Source: Lactonifactor sp. BIOML-A5
GTDB taxonomy: Bacteria > Bacillota > Clostridia > Lachnospirales > Lachnospiraceae
Direction of reading: 5' to 3'
DNA length: 64,000 nt
Assembly (NCBI RefSeq): GCF_009677585.1
Contig: NZ_WKYV01000003.1
Coordinates: forward strand, 174,147-238,146
The notes under the pieces were generated by a model that saw only the letters and a list, made by a program, of their open reading frames with translations, was not told the origin of the DNA and did no database searches. Position 1 is the stretch's first letter. Each line of letters begins with the position of its first letter. A program made the translations under genes and the position numbers. Shown here piece after piece: positions 47,506-58,000 of this stretch.

Positions 47506-48993
47506 TCAGTAGTTACACCTACCACTAATTATAGTTAATTTCCGTATTTTTTCAAGCAATTTTGGATCGGTTTGGCCTTTCTGCAGTCTCCATCTCCAGT
47601 TTCCTCCCACTGTGGAAGGCTGGTTCATACGGGCTCTGTTGTCTAACCCCAGATAGTCCTGCATGGGAATGATGCATATTTTAGCCACACTCATCATAGC
47701 CAGCCGGATAAAATCCCAGTGAATCTCTTCCAGGGGTGTCCGGCAGTTCCCCATGTATTCCCGGCAGTACTCCAGATCCTCCGGACAGAGATTCTGATAC
47801 CAGCCGGTAATGGTCTCATTGTCATGGGTGCCTGTATACACTACACAATTAGAGGTATACGTATGGGGAAGATAATTGCTGGCCTCTCTGGAGTCAAAGG
47901 CAAATTCCAGTACCTTCATCCCTGGATATCCCGTATCCCGGACCAGATTCTCCACTCCCTCCGTAATAAATCCCAGATCTTCTGCAATGACCTGTATCTC
48001 TCCCAATTCCCTTTGTATGGCCTGAAAGAGTTCCAGGCCGGGGCCATCCTGCCACTGGCCATGCTCTGCAGTCTTATCCCCAAAAGGAATGGCATAATAT
48101 TGGTCAAATCCCCGGAAGTGATCGATCCGCACCACATCATACCACTCACTGCAGCATCTCATCCTCCGGATCCACCACTCATATCCGGTCGCCCGGTGGC
48201 GGTCCCAGTCATAAAGGGGATTCCCCCACAGCTGTCCGGTGGCCGAAAAACCGTCCGGGGGACAGCCCGCTATGGCTGATGGCAGTCCGTCCGCCCCGAA
48301 TTGGAACAACTCCCGGTCTGCCCAAACATCTGAGCTGTCCAGCGCCACATAGATGGGAATATCCCCAATGATCCGAACTCCCTGACGGTTGGCATAGCGT
48401 CTGAGCTGATTCCACTGTCTGTAAAATTCATATTGTACAAACTGATAGAAATAAATCTCCTCCCCCAGTTCCCTCCGACAGGTCTCCATCGTATCCGGAT
48501 CTCTGTCCCGCAGTTCGCAGGGCCATTCCAACCAGCTGACATGATTCATTTTCTTCTTAATTGCCATATACAGAGCATAGTCTTCCAGCCACTCTCTCTG
48601 CTCGGCCAAAAAGTCCCGAAACTCTTGGCTTTCTCTCAGCCCGCTTCTTCGGCATGCCGTCCCCAGCAATGCATCTCTGCTTCTGTAAAGTTTCTCGTAA
48701 TCCACGTATTGGGCATCTTCTCCAAAGTCCGCGGTTCTGCATTCTTCTTCTGTCAATAGTCCCTGCTGTATCAGTGCCTCTAAATCAATAAAATAAGGAT
48801 TTCCTGCAAAAGTGGAAAAAGACTGATACGGTGAATCTCCGTAGCTGGTAGGTCCCAAAGGCAGAATCTGCCAGTATCTCTGCCCCGCCTCTCTTAAATT
48901 GTCAACAAACTCATATGCACTTTTTGAAAAACATCCAATGCCATATTCCGATGGCAGGCTGGAAACAGGCAGTAATATTCCACTTGATCGCAT
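47506..48993 (-). CDS. malQ: 4-alpha-glucanotransferase (amylomaltase)
   Basis: A 495-residue GH77 enzyme that rearranges maltodextrins. It begins RSSGILLPVSSLPSEYGIG and carries the conserved GDIPIYVALDSSDVW, VRIDHFRGF (nucleophile Asp), IAEDLGFI (acid Glu) and GTHDNETI segments. It follows the permease gene by 11 bp and precedes the LacI gene, all in one operon with the sugar importer. Confidence 0.96.
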   Translation of the reverse strand: MRSSGILLPVSSLPSEYGIGCFSKSAYEFVDNLREAGQRYWQILPLGPTSYGDSPYQSFSTFAGNPYFIDLEALIQQGLLTEEECRTADFGEDAQYVDYEKLYRSRDALLGTACRRSGLRESQEFRDFLAEQREWLEDYALYMAIKKKMNHVSWLEWPCELRDRDPDTMETCRRELGEEIYFYQFVQYEFYRQWNQLRRYANRQGVRIIGDIPIYVALDSSDVWADRELFQFGADGLPSAIAGCPPDGFSATGQLWGNPLYDWDRHRATGYEWWIRRMRCCSEWYDVVRIDHFRGFDQYYAIPFGDKTAEHGQWQDGPGLELFQAIQRELGEIQVIAEDLGFITEGVENLVRDTGYPGMKVLEFAFDSREASNYLPHTYTSNCVVYTGTHDNETITGWYQNLCPEDLEYCREYMGNCRTPLEEIHWDFIRLAMMSVAKICIIPMQDYLGLDNRARMNQPSTVGGNWRWRLQKGQTDPKLLEKIRKLTIISGRCNY

Positions 48994-49004
48994 TTACAAT
49001 TCTC

Positions 49005-49844
49005 CTAACCTTTTACTGCGCCAGCAACTACACCTTCAATGATATACTTCTGGCAGAATAAATAAAATATAATAATCGGTATAATAGACAGCACAAGCAG
49101 TGCCATCAAGGATCCATAGTCTTTCGCTCCGTAAGACCCCATCAGATACTGTACCACTACGGGAATGGTTTTATATTTTGTGGATACTCCTATCACCAGA
49201 TATGGTAGCAGGTAGTCATTCCACACCCACATTGCATTTAATATTGCCACCGTAATGGCTGTTGGCTTCAAGATGGGAAATACAATCTGAAAGTAGGTCT
49301 GCAGCGGCGTACAGCCGTCGATCATAGCCGCCTCCTCAATATCCAGTGGTATGCTCTTCACAAAACCGCAAAACATAAATACCGACAGCCCTGCTCCGAA
49401 TCCCAGATAAAGTACCACCATCCCCAGAGGATTATTAAGCTTTAAGGTATCTGCAAGCTTTGACATCGTAAACATAATCATCTGGAAGGGTACGATCATG
49501 GAAAATACAAAAGTATAGTATAAAACTGAGGAGAGCTTATTTTTTACCCTGGTGATGTACCATGCCGTCATAGAGGTAAATAAAACAATTGCAAACACAG
49601 AGAACACTGTGATAAACGCCGAATACCCAAAGGCCTGGAAAAAACCGGTCTTACGGATTCCCTCTGTGTAATTGGTGATGCCCGCGAACAATTCTCCTCT
49701 TGGAAAGCTAAATGGATTCTCACTGATGTAAAGCTTTCCTTTAAAAGAGTTCATGAGCACAAAGAAGATAGGTGTGATAAAGGCAACTACCAGCACAATC
49801 AAAAGGCAAAGAATGCCTGTATCCGCCGCTTTTTGTTTTTTCAT
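49005..49844 (-). CDS. Sugar ABC transporter permease, MalG type
   Basis: A 279-residue inner membrane protein with about six helices and the EAA loop (EEAAMIDGCTPLQTYFQIVFPILKP). The start overlaps the stop of the MalF-type gene by one base (TGATG). It forms the channel with MalF for the lipoprotein-delivered sugar; the ATPase gene is not in the window, so a shared MsmX-like ATPase is likely. Confidence 0.93.
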   Translation of the reverse strand: MKKQKAADTGILCLLIVLVVAFITPIFFVLMNSFKGKLYISENPFSFPRGELFAGITNYTEGIRKTGFFQAFGYSAFITVFSVFAIVLFTSMTAWYITRVKNKLSSVLYYTFVFSMIVPFQMIMFTMSKLADTLKLNNPLGMVVLYLGFGAGLSVFMFCGFVKSIPLDIEEAAMIDGCTPLQTYFQIVFPILKPTAITVAILNAMWVWNDYLLPYLVIGVSTKYKTIPVVVQYLMGSYGAKDYGSLMALLVLSIIPIIIFYLFCQKYIIEGVVAGAVKG

Positions 49845-50686
49845 CAGCTTTCCACCTCCTTCTTTCTGGATAATACTACCTGTGAGATTCCAATGATAGC
49901 CACGATAACAAAGAATACTACCGCTTTTGCCTGGCCAACTCCCTCAAATCCCACCTTCCCGTAGAACGTATTATAGATATCCAGCGCCATCATAGTTGTC
50001 TTATTAGACGGCCCTCCGGCAGTGAGCGCCAGGTTCTGGTCAAACATCTTAAAGGAATTGGCAATTGTAAGGAACAGGCAGATGGTAATGGACGGCATTA
50101 CCATGGGGATCTTAATTTTAATTAACGCCTGCCAGCTGGTGGCGCCGTCTATTTTCGCGGCTTCCATCAAATCAGGCGATATGTTCTGCAGTCCCGCAAT
50201 GTAAATAATCATAATATAGCCAATGAGCTGCCAGTTCATAAGAATTACCAGCCCCCAGAAACCATACTTGGCATCCATCAGCATAGTAACTTGATATTTG
50301 GCCAGCACACCGTTTATCATAGACTGCCAGATATAGCCCAGCACAATACCGCCGATAAGGTTTGGCATAAAGAATACGGTGCGGAATAAATTCGTTCCCC
50401 TGATTCCTCTGGTCAGGAGCAAGGCCAGAAGAAATCCAAACACATTTATGGAGATAACCGCTACCACTGCAAACCGGACGGTAAACCAAAGGGCATTGAG
50501 GAATTCTTTGTTGGTAAACGCCTTGATGTAATTATCGATTCCAACCCATTTTGCATTCGTTACTGTAGTGAAGTCGCAAAATGACAGGTATACACCCATA
50601 ATAAAGGGAATCACAAAAGCAATAAAAAATGCAAGCAGAGTAGGAAGTACAAATATAGGAAAATATTTTTTCAGATTTTTATCCAT
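49844..50686 (-). CDS. Sugar ABC transporter permease, MalF type
   Basis: A 280-residue inner membrane protein with six helices and the EAA loop (LMEAAKIDGATSWQALIKIKIPMVMP). It lacks the large periplasmic P2 loop of E. coli MalF, as is normal for Gram-positive sugar importers. It follows the binding-protein gene by 56 bp. Confidence 0.93.
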   Translation of the reverse strand: MDKNLKKYFPIFVLPTLLAFFIAFVIPFIMGVYLSFCDFTTVTNAKWVGIDNYIKAFTNKEFLNALWFTVRFAVVAVISINVFGFLLALLLTRGIRGTNLFRTVFFMPNLIGGIVLGYIWQSMINGVLAKYQVTMLMDAKYGFWGLVILMNWQLIGYIMIIYIAGLQNISPDLMEAAKIDGATSWQALIKIKIPMVMPSITICLFLTIANSFKMFDQNLALTAGGPSNKTTMMALDIYNTFYGKVGFEGVGQAKAVVFFVIVAIIGISQVVLSRKKEVES

Positions 50687-50742
50687 TTCCTTCTCCTTAT
50701 CCGGTAGTACCGGCGGACAGCCAAAGCTGCCCGCCCTGATAT

Positions 50743-52074
50743 CTACTCCTGAACGGCTGCTTTCTCAGCCTTCCACTGTTCTTTTACTGTGTTTACAACA
50801 TCGCTCCACTCCATGCTGCCCTGTGCATACTCTAAAAGGGCCGCTCCAAAGTTATCTTTAAAGGTCTGGCTGGGGAAGGTAGTAAATACCCACGGAATGG
50901 ATTCTTTGCCGCTTTCCATGGAATCCAGCATAGATTTTGCAAGAGGATCCTGTGGTTTTTCTTCATCGTTAAAGGTAGTAAACGGCGCCACGTTGCCCAG
51001 CTTATTGGTCATATAGTCTTTCCCTGTGTCAGAATTAATCAGCCAATTCACAAAATCAACAGATGCCTTCTGGTTTGCCTCTGAGGTCTGGCTGTTAATG
51101 CTGAAGTAGTTCTCTGTACCGATGCAGAGGCCCTGATTTTCTTCTCCATCCAGGCCGGTATAGATAGGCATAAACTTAATGTTTTCTTCTTTGACTACAT
51201 TCCCCTGAACCTCTCCAATCTGGCTCCATGCCCAGTTTCCGTTCTGTACCATAGCCACCTGGCCAAGGGCAAATTCTGCCATAGAATCATTCACACCCTT
51301 GCTGCCCAGCATGGTAGGCTCTGTGCTGGAATTGTTCAGATACAGGTCAAAGGTATTTTTAAAATTATCCGCGTAGGTAAAATCAATTTCCTTTAAGTCA
51401 TCCACATCCTTATCCTTATATTCCGCGTACACGGGAATATTGGCAAGATGTGTCTGCCATCTCCACTCTTCTCCGGGCAGCAGGGAGGTGGAGGCGAACA
51501 CGCCTTTTATTCCCAGGGCATCTTTTTTACTCTGCATGTCCTCAACAACCGCTTTCAGCTTATCAAAGCTTGTAATTTCATCCACAGAAGAAGCTGCTGC
51601 TCCTTCCATAGCAAAATATTTCTGCATAATCTCATCGTTGTAAATAATGCCGTAGCCTTCAATTGTATAGGGCACTCCGTATACCCCGCCGTCATCTCCT
51701 GTAATAGCCAGAGACGGATCGGTCAGAGCCTTATAGAATTCTGTATCGCTCAGATCCGCACAGTAATCCTTCCAGGACTGGTATCCGATAGGTCCGTTAA
51801 TCTGAAAGAGGGTAGGTGCATCTGACTTGGCGATCTCAGATTTCAGGGTTGACTCGTAATTTCCTCCCGCTGCAGTGACAACTTTTACCTTTACACCCGT
51901 TTCTTCCGTGTATTTCTGAGCAATCTCTTCCCAGATATCCGTTACCTCCGGTTTAAAGTTCAGGTAATATACGCTCCCCTCAGCAGATGACGCTCCCTTG
52001 TCCTCTCCGCACCCTGCCAATGTGACAGCAGTCATTGCCATACAGAGTGCTGCTGCTACCAGCTTCTTCTTCAT
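50743..52074 (-). CDS. Sugar-binding lipoprotein, MalE type
   Basis: A 443-residue lipoprotein with the lipobox LAGC (about 19-22). The mature part has the extracellular solute-binding pattern (YLNFKPEVTDIWEEIAQKYTEETGVKVKV, a PTLFQINGP motif, VPYTIEGYGIIYN and NGNWAWSQIGE). It is the first gene of the operon with MalF/G-type permeases, amylomaltase and a LacI regulator. Maltodextrin is the likely ligand, by context. Confidence 0.93.
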   Translation of the reverse strand: MKKKLVAAALCMAMTAVTLAGCGEDKGASSAEGSVYYLNFKPEVTDIWEEIAQKYTEETGVKVKVVTAAGGNYESTLKSEIAKSDAPTLFQINGPIGYQSWKDYCADLSDTEFYKALTDPSLAITGDDGGVYGVPYTIEGYGIIYNDEIMQKYFAMEGAAASSVDEITSFDKLKAVVEDMQSKKDALGIKGVFASTSLLPGEEWRWQTHLANIPVYAEYKDKDVDDLKEIDFTYADNFKNTFDLYLNNSSTEPTMLGSKGVNDSMAEFALGQVAMVQNGNWAWSQIGEVQGNVVKEENIKFMPIYTGLDGEENQGLCIGTENYFSINSQTSEANQKASVDFVNWLINSDTGKDYMTNKLGNVAPFTTFNDEEKPQDPLAKSMLDSMESGKESIPWVFTTFPSQTFKDNFGAALLEYAQGSMEWSDVVNTVKEQWKAEKAAVQE

Positions 52075-52125
52075 GATAAATCCTCCTTTATTCTTTTAAA
52101 TTATCGGTTATCCTTTCGCTCGTTC

Positions 52126-52161
52126 GGAAACGTTGTCGGTATCTTTACCGGTAACGTTTCC
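52126..52161 (-). promoter_or_regulatory. LacI-type operator pair in the leader of the maltodextrin operon
   Basis: GGAAACGTTGTC (52126-52137) and GGTAACGTTTCC (52150-52161) on the plus strand each contain an AACGTT core, with centres 24 bp apart and the halves inverted. They lie in the region downstream of the likely -10, where a LacI-type repressor would block transcription. Confidence 0.7.
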
Positions 52162-52171
52162 AATTGACGAT

Positions 52172-52198
52172 TTTATAGTAGCACACTTTACAGTGTGC
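52172..52198 (-). promoter_or_regulatory. Likely -10 region and inverted repeat of the maltodextrin operon
   Basis: A perfect 7-bp inverted repeat (52181-52187 and 52192-52198, 4-nt loop) sits on the -35 side of a TATAAA-like -10 (about 52172-52177). It may be an operator or an activator site; no -35 with ideal spacing is visible. Confidence 0.45.
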
Positions 52199-52270
52199 CG
52201 CAAGTTTTAAAAATAAATTCCATTATTTCTACAATTTAGCATGGTACTTTTTGTCTGTTTTATACAATAC

Positions 52271-53950
52271 TTAACAGCTAATTTTTTTCAGCAGTAGAAC
52301 AACCGCCTGATATCCTTCCAGATACAGTCTCCCACCCTTCAGACTGAGGTCTCTGTAATTATTGAGGAGAATCTTTTCGCACTGGTCTGTCAGCATAAGC
52401 TCCTGTGATTCTTTCTGATAGTTTGCTATCACAGCAATTCTCTGCCTCTCACTCTCCCGGTAATAAGCAAAAATATTGTTGTGTTCCTCGTATGCCGGAC
52501 GGAATGTTCCGTATACGAAGGTATCTTTATACTCCTCCTCTTTTCGCAGCCGGATTAGCTTTTTATAAAAAGAATAAACGGATCTCTCATCCCGTTGCTG
52601 GCTCTTAAGATTAATTTTTCTGTAATTACTGTTTACCATAAGCCAGGGAGTGCCGTCAGTGAATCCCGCATTTTTTTCACTGCTCCACTGAAAGGGAGTC
52701 CGGCAGTTATCCCTGCTGCGCAGATTTACAATTCTAAGGGCCTCTTCTTCGCTGTATCCCGCCTCCAGCGCTGCCTGATACTGATCCCTGGAAGCCACAT
52801 CGTCTACCTGAGCAATATCCTGGAAAACAACATTTGTCATTCCTATCTCCTGGCCCTGATACAGAAAAGGAATGCCTCGCTGGAGAAGCTGTAAAACGGC
52901 AAGCATGGTTTTGCTTTCCTCACGGTCCGGTTCCTCCGCAAAGAAGGCGCTGGCACCTCTGGGTTCGTCATGATTTTCGATGATATTTGCCAGAAGGCCT
53001 ATCTCCCGGGTCCTCTCCTGGCTGTCAAAGATAATTTTTTTTATCTCCTCCGGACGCAGCTGATTCATCTCGTACCAGTTGTCTCCTGTACGTGCAGACT
53101 CAATGCTGAAATCAAACATGGTAGAAAAGTACCCGTCTTCTCCGATAAACTTTTCCAGTTCCTCCGGTTTATTGTCAAAGACTTCAGCCACTGTAAATGC
53201 ATTGTAACGGTCAAATGTGTTCTCTCTCAATTCTGTGAGGAATTCCCCGATTCCCTGGGCCTCCTGCAGCATGCATCGGATACTGCAGGTACCATCCTCC
53301 CGATCCGCAGGATAATTTCTAAAGTGCAGTTCTTTTTTTATATTAATAATTGCGTCAATACGGAATCCTGCCAGGCCTTTCTCCAGCCACCAGTTAATCA
53401 TCTCATACAGCTTTCTCCTCACAGCCGGGTTTTCCCAGTTCAAATCCGGCTGGGTCTCATGAAATGTGTGCAGATAATACAGATCCGTCCCCTCAATCCG
53501 GGACCACGCGCTGCCCCCGAAGTTCCCTCTCCAGTTGTTGGGAGGCATCCCGTCCTTTCCTCTTCGAATATAAAAATACCGCCCGTACTCTCCTTCCGGA
53601 TCCTGCAGTGCCTTTTGAAACCATTCATGCTCGGAGGAACAATGATTGATAACCAAGTCCATCAGAATATAGAGTTCCCTTTTCCTGGCTTCACTCAGGA
53701 GCTCCTCCATGTCCTCAATGGTTCCAAAGACAGGGTCTATGTTATAATAATCAGAAATATCATATCCCTGATCCTTCATAGGAGAACAATATACCGGAGA
53801 TATCCAGATAATATCTGCCCCCAGCTCCTTCAAGTAATCCAGTTTTTCTATGATTCCCCGCAGATCCCCAATTCCATCTCCATTAGTATCACAAAAGCTC
53901 TTTGGATAGATCTGATATGCTACTTTATCGTGCCACCATTTTTTCTCCAT
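52271..53950 (-). CDS. GH13 alpha-glucosidase (oligo-1,6-glucosidase/maltase type)
   Basis: A 559-residue cytoplasmic enzyme of the GH13_31 group. It has the GH13 motifs: DLVINHCS (region I), GFRIDAI (region II, nucleophile Asp), AEVF (region III, acid Glu) and IIENHDEP (region IV), with WWHDKVAYQIYPKSFCDTNGDG at the start. The residue after the nucleophile is Ala, which in this group is found in alpha-1,4-acting maltases, where Val is typical of alpha-1,6-acting enzymes; this is a hint, not proof. It is transcribed divergently from an AraC-type gene and points into the maltodextrin operon. It likely finishes the breakdown of imported maltodextrins. Confidence 0.93.
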   Translation of the reverse strand: MEKKWWHDKVAYQIYPKSFCDTNGDGIGDLRGIIEKLDYLKELGADIIWISPVYCSPMKDQGYDISDYYNIDPVFGTIEDMEELLSEARKRELYILMDLVINHCSSEHEWFQKALQDPEGEYGRYFYIRRGKDGMPPNNWRGNFGGSAWSRIEGTDLYYLHTFHETQPDLNWENPAVRRKLYEMINWWLEKGLAGFRIDAIINIKKELHFRNYPADREDGTCSIRCMLQEAQGIGEFLTELRENTFDRYNAFTVAEVFDNKPEELEKFIGEDGYFSTMFDFSIESARTGDNWYEMNQLRPEEIKKIIFDSQERTREIGLLANIIENHDEPRGASAFFAEEPDREESKTMLAVLQLLQRGIPFLYQGQEIGMTNVVFQDIAQVDDVASRDQYQAALEAGYSEEEALRIVNLRSRDNCRTPFQWSSEKNAGFTDGTPWLMVNSNYRKINLKSQQRDERSVYSFYKKLIRLRKEEEYKDTFVYGTFRPAYEEHNNIFAYYRESERQRIAVIANYQKESQELMLTDQCEKILLNNYRDLSLKGGRLYLEGYQAVVLLLKKISC

Positions 53951-54077
53951 CTGTTTTCTCCTTGATTTTTATCAGATTTTTATTATACTGGAATTATATC
54001 TCACATAACTGCAGGATTCTTCTGTTTTTTCGCCTTTGGAATAACATTATTTTCACCACATAAAAGGGAGGGAGCCT

Positions 54078-54941
54078 ATGGATTCAGTCTTTCAGGAAAT
54101 ACAGCAGAGGGGGACTTTTCTCTTCCCTTTTCAGCACTATGAAATGAATAACGAGACAGGGCATTTGTTTGTCAGCGCCCATTGGCACAGGGAGATAGAG
54201 GTAATCTGCCAGATTCAGGGAACCACTATGCTCACAGTGGAAGGTACGGATTACAATCTATTGCCGGGGGATATCTGCTTTATTAACAGCGGACTGATTC
54301 ACCAGTTTAAATCCGAGGATTCCCAATCCCTTTATTACGCTTATGTATTCCCTCTGGACTCCCTGGGATTCGCCCGGGAAGATTATAGCCAGGCTTTTTA
54401 TCTGAAGCCCCTTATACAGGGAACCCTTTTGTTTCCCACAAGTATTCCCCGCCAGTCTGCATGCCGAAACAGTATCAGCAGCTGCATCCTCACGCTGATT
54501 GAAAAAAACAAACAGCAGTGCCCCGGATACCAGCTCTATACAAAAGCCATGCTTTATCAGATTATCAGCTGTCTGTACGAAGAACATATGCTGGTTCCCC
54601 AGCAGAAGACCGTGCAGTCCTCCGGCTTTGATAAGTCTATTCTTTCCTATCTGGAGGATCATTATTCTGAGAAACTATATCTGAATGAGATTGCCGGTTT
54701 CTTTCATATGTCCCCCAAATACTTCTGCAGATACTTTAAAAAGCATTTTGGGAAAACACTCATGGAATATATGAATTATCTGCGGATTGAAAAGGCATGC
54801 GGCATGCTGCTTTCCACACAGAAGCCAGTATTGGAAATCGCCCTTATGTCAGGCTTTTCTAACATCAGTTATTTTAACAAATGTTTTAAAAAATTAACGG
54901 GGATTACCCCTAAAGCATTCCGGGCTATGCACAGAAGCTGA
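54078..54941 (+). CDS. AraC-family transcriptional regulator
   Basis: A 287-residue regulator with an AAAGGGAGGGAG site. The N-terminal cupin-like domain has SAHWHREIEVICQIQG and GDICFINSGLIHQF. The C-terminal HTH covers about 185-285 (LYLNEIAGFFHMSPKYFCRYFKK and SGFSNISYFNKCFKKLTGITP). It is divergent from the GH13 gene and lies next to the GH43-type gene, either of which it might control. Confidence 0.92.
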   Translation: MDSVFQEIQQRGTFLFPFQHYEMNNETGHLFVSAHWHREIEVICQIQGTTMLTVEGTDYNLLPGDICFINSGLIHQFKSEDSQSLYYAYVFPLDSLGFAREDYSQAFYLKPLIQGTLLFPTSIPRQSACRNSISSCILTLIEKNKQQCPGYQLYTKAMLYQIISCLYEEHMLVPQQKTVQSSGFDKSILSYLEDHYSEKLYLNEIAGFFHMSPKYFCRYFKKHFGKTLMEYMNYLRIEKACGMLLSTQKPVLEIALMSGFSNISYFNKCFKKLTGITPKAFRAMHRS

Positions 54942-54942
54942 C

Positions 54943-54990
54943 AAAAGGAGAAGGACTGCTCCCTTTTTGGGGAACAGTCCTTCTCCTTTT
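54943..54990. terminator. Bidirectional terminator between AraC and the GH43-type gene
   Basis: A 16-bp perfect stem (54943-54958 and 54975-54990) with A/T ends on both sides, so it can serve the AraC gene (plus) and the GH43-type gene (minus). Confidence 0.9.
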
Positions 54991-55007
54991 CTTTTCCTTA
55001 TTTCATA

Positions 55008-58000
55008 CTACCTTGTTCTTGTCCATACGCCTGACTCATTTACATAATACTTACCAACCCATGCATCCGCAACCATTTTGCCGCTTGACTGGCAATAGTA
55101 CCATTTGCCCTGCACCTTAATCCAGCCTGTGGCCATTGCTCCATTATCCTTCAGATAATACCAAGTGCTGCCAAGTTTCAGCCAGCCTGTGGCCATGGCT
55201 CCGCTGTTCTTCAGGTAATACCAGGTCTTTCCATCCTTCAGCCAGCCCGTGGCCATGGCTCCGCTGCTTCTCAGATAATACCAGGTTTTTCCGTCTAACA
55301 GCCAGCCGGTAGCCATGGCTCCGCTACTCTTCAGGTAATACCAGGTCTTTCCGTCCTTCAGCCAGCCTGTGGCCATCATTCCATTGCTCTTCAGATAATA
55401 CCAGGTCTTTCCGTCCAGCAGCCAGCCCGTTACCATCGCTCCGTTGCTTCTCAGGTAATACCAGTTTTTACCATCCAACAGCCAGCCGGTAGCCATAGCC
55501 CCATTGCTCTTCAGGTAATACCAAGTCTTGCCATCCTGCAGCCAGCCGGTAGCCATCATTCCATTGCCTTTCAGATAATACCAGGTTTTACCATCCTGCA
55601 GCCAGCCGGTGGCCATCTTTCCATCGCCCTTCAGGTAATACCAATGTTGTCCGTCCTGAATCCAGCCAGTAGCCATCGCTCCGCTGCTCTTCAGATAATA
55701 CCAGGCATTTCCATATGACAGCCAGCCCGTTACCATCACTCCGTCATCCGCCAGATAGTACCAGGTTTTTCCATCCTGAATCCAGCCGGACTGCCGGTAG
55801 CCTGCCTGGTCAAAATGATACCATTTGCCTTCAATGAGTTTCCAGTCTTCCTTAACAAAAGACCCATCCTCATTTTGATACATCCAGCGATCTCCATCCT
55901 GAACCCACGCTGCTGAAGGCGCTTTCTCCAGAAGCTCTAATTCAATATAGTCCAGATCCGCTGCTGTCAGTTCCGCACTCTTGCCCACAGAGATAGTATT
56001 TTCACCTCTGTTCAGCTCAACCTCCAGTTCATAGCCCATCCAGTTGTCTACGCATAATCCGTTTCCTGGGGAAGCGTTGAAGGAAACCACTTCTTTAGCA
56101 ACCGCTTCTCCACCGTTTACAGATACCGCCAGCCCCGCATTGTCCGCGCTGGTAGCTGCGCCGAGATACAGTTTATAGGTACCTTTATCTTTTACATCTG
56201 CTTTGAAGGTTACACTCGCGCCTTCATTGTCCAGACCTGTTACCTTCTTTCCTGCAGAGGAGTTATAGGTTTCTTCCACAGCCGCACCGTTGGCAAGCTC
56301 TCCGCTTTCCGCTTCTATGCGGGTCCGCTCTGTATCCGGTGTTCCTGAAGGTTTGTTTACTTTTGCATCATATGCAATTGCCTTGCCAAAATTAGGAGTT
56401 CCATCTTCATTCCATGTAAATTTCTGGGTCCGCACGCCTCTACCGTTCCATCCCTGTCCGGCTCCTCTTGTTGCATGGTACACAATATAGGATTCTGTGC
56501 CGTCTGGTGAAGTTGTAAAGCAGGCATGGCCTGTGGAATAGGTAGAAGGTGCATTCTTCATAAATACAGCCTCTGTTCCCTTCTCCCAGTCATCCGGATT
56601 CATTGGATCTCCGTCTTTCTTCAGCGTCAGTCTGCCCAGACAGTAGTCGTCGGTCCAGCTTCCACTGGCAGAGTAAATAATGTTGGTTATTCCGTCCGGT
56701 GATACTGCAATCTGTGCGCCTTCGTTGATTCTTGGTGTTCCATTCAATTCCCATGCGTATTCCGGGCGGGAGAGTTCCACTCTCTCACTGGAAATGGTAC
56801 ACGGATCTGACATCTGGGCAATGTAGATTCTCTGTTCTACATTTACATCCCCTTCCCAGCCGGACCACACGGCATATAATTTTCCGTTGTATTCCAGAAC
56901 TGTCTGGTCAATGGCCCACTTGTCTGTGGTCGGTGCTAATTTTCCTTTAAATTCATACTCGCCCAGAGCATTGTCTGTCTTGCTTTCCAGCACATACATT
57001 CTGTGGTCATTACCGGCTCCCGCGGTGTAATAGATATACCATTTGCCGTTCAGATAGTGGATTTCCGGCGCCCAGAGCTCTCTGTCCGGTTCACCCTCCG
57101 CAGGTGTATAGACCATATACGGCTGCGTTGCAGCGATTCTGTTCAATTCTTTTGAGCGGGATACATAGATTTCTTTATCCTTATGCACCCTTACATAATA
57201 GTAATATCCATCCTGGTAAGTCACATAGGGATCTGCCCCATAATTCACCAGAGGATTGGAAAATGCACTGCTGTCGTAGAGGCGGATGGTGTACTCCTCA
57301 TGGAAGCTCTCATCCAACGGGGAGGTTACCTCAACCTTTCCGGTAAGCAGCTCGTTGTCTGCCTGAGTTACCTTTACATCAAAGTAATCTTTGGACTCTT
57401 CTGCCATCTGCGCTTTGATCTCCGGAATCTTGCTCAAGTCTTTGACTTCCACGGAATACTCATGAGTGTTAGTGTCAAAGCCTTCCAGAGGTTCACCGTC
57501 CAATGTGATGGAATCCAGCTTGGGATTATAATTGTAGAATGTAATATAGTCCAGTTCAGAGAAGCTGTTTGCTCTTCCGGAATGTGTAACGGTAAAGGTA
57601 TTCAGTCCTTTGTTCAGTTCCACTTCCACCGGATAGGCCGTCCATACATCCCATCCCTTAGGGATATAATCTACAATTTTTGCGTTGGAGATATCTCCGT
57701 TTACATAGTATTTGGCGGATGCATTTGGCTGATCCGTACCGCTTCCTGATACAATATCAACTCTGTAGGTTCCAGCCTTTGGCGCATCCAGGGTAAAGGT
57801 TACTGTGGCGCTGGAATTATCAATCGTTCCAACTTTTCTGCCGCCGGAAGCGTCTCCTCTGTCCACCGCCTTGGCAGGCAAAGTAAGTCTTGCGTTTTCC
57901 GCCTCCATTTTTACCTTCATTTTTCTCGCAGTTACGATTTCATCAGAGCTCATGGCTCTGTTGTAAATCTGGATATTGTCGTAGCATCCCTTAAAGTAAG

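Noticed and set aside
55068..55787. 60-bp tandem repeats as a possible CRISPR array
   Set aside because: They are in frame inside the GH43-type gene and encode choline-binding repeats; there are no unique spacers.
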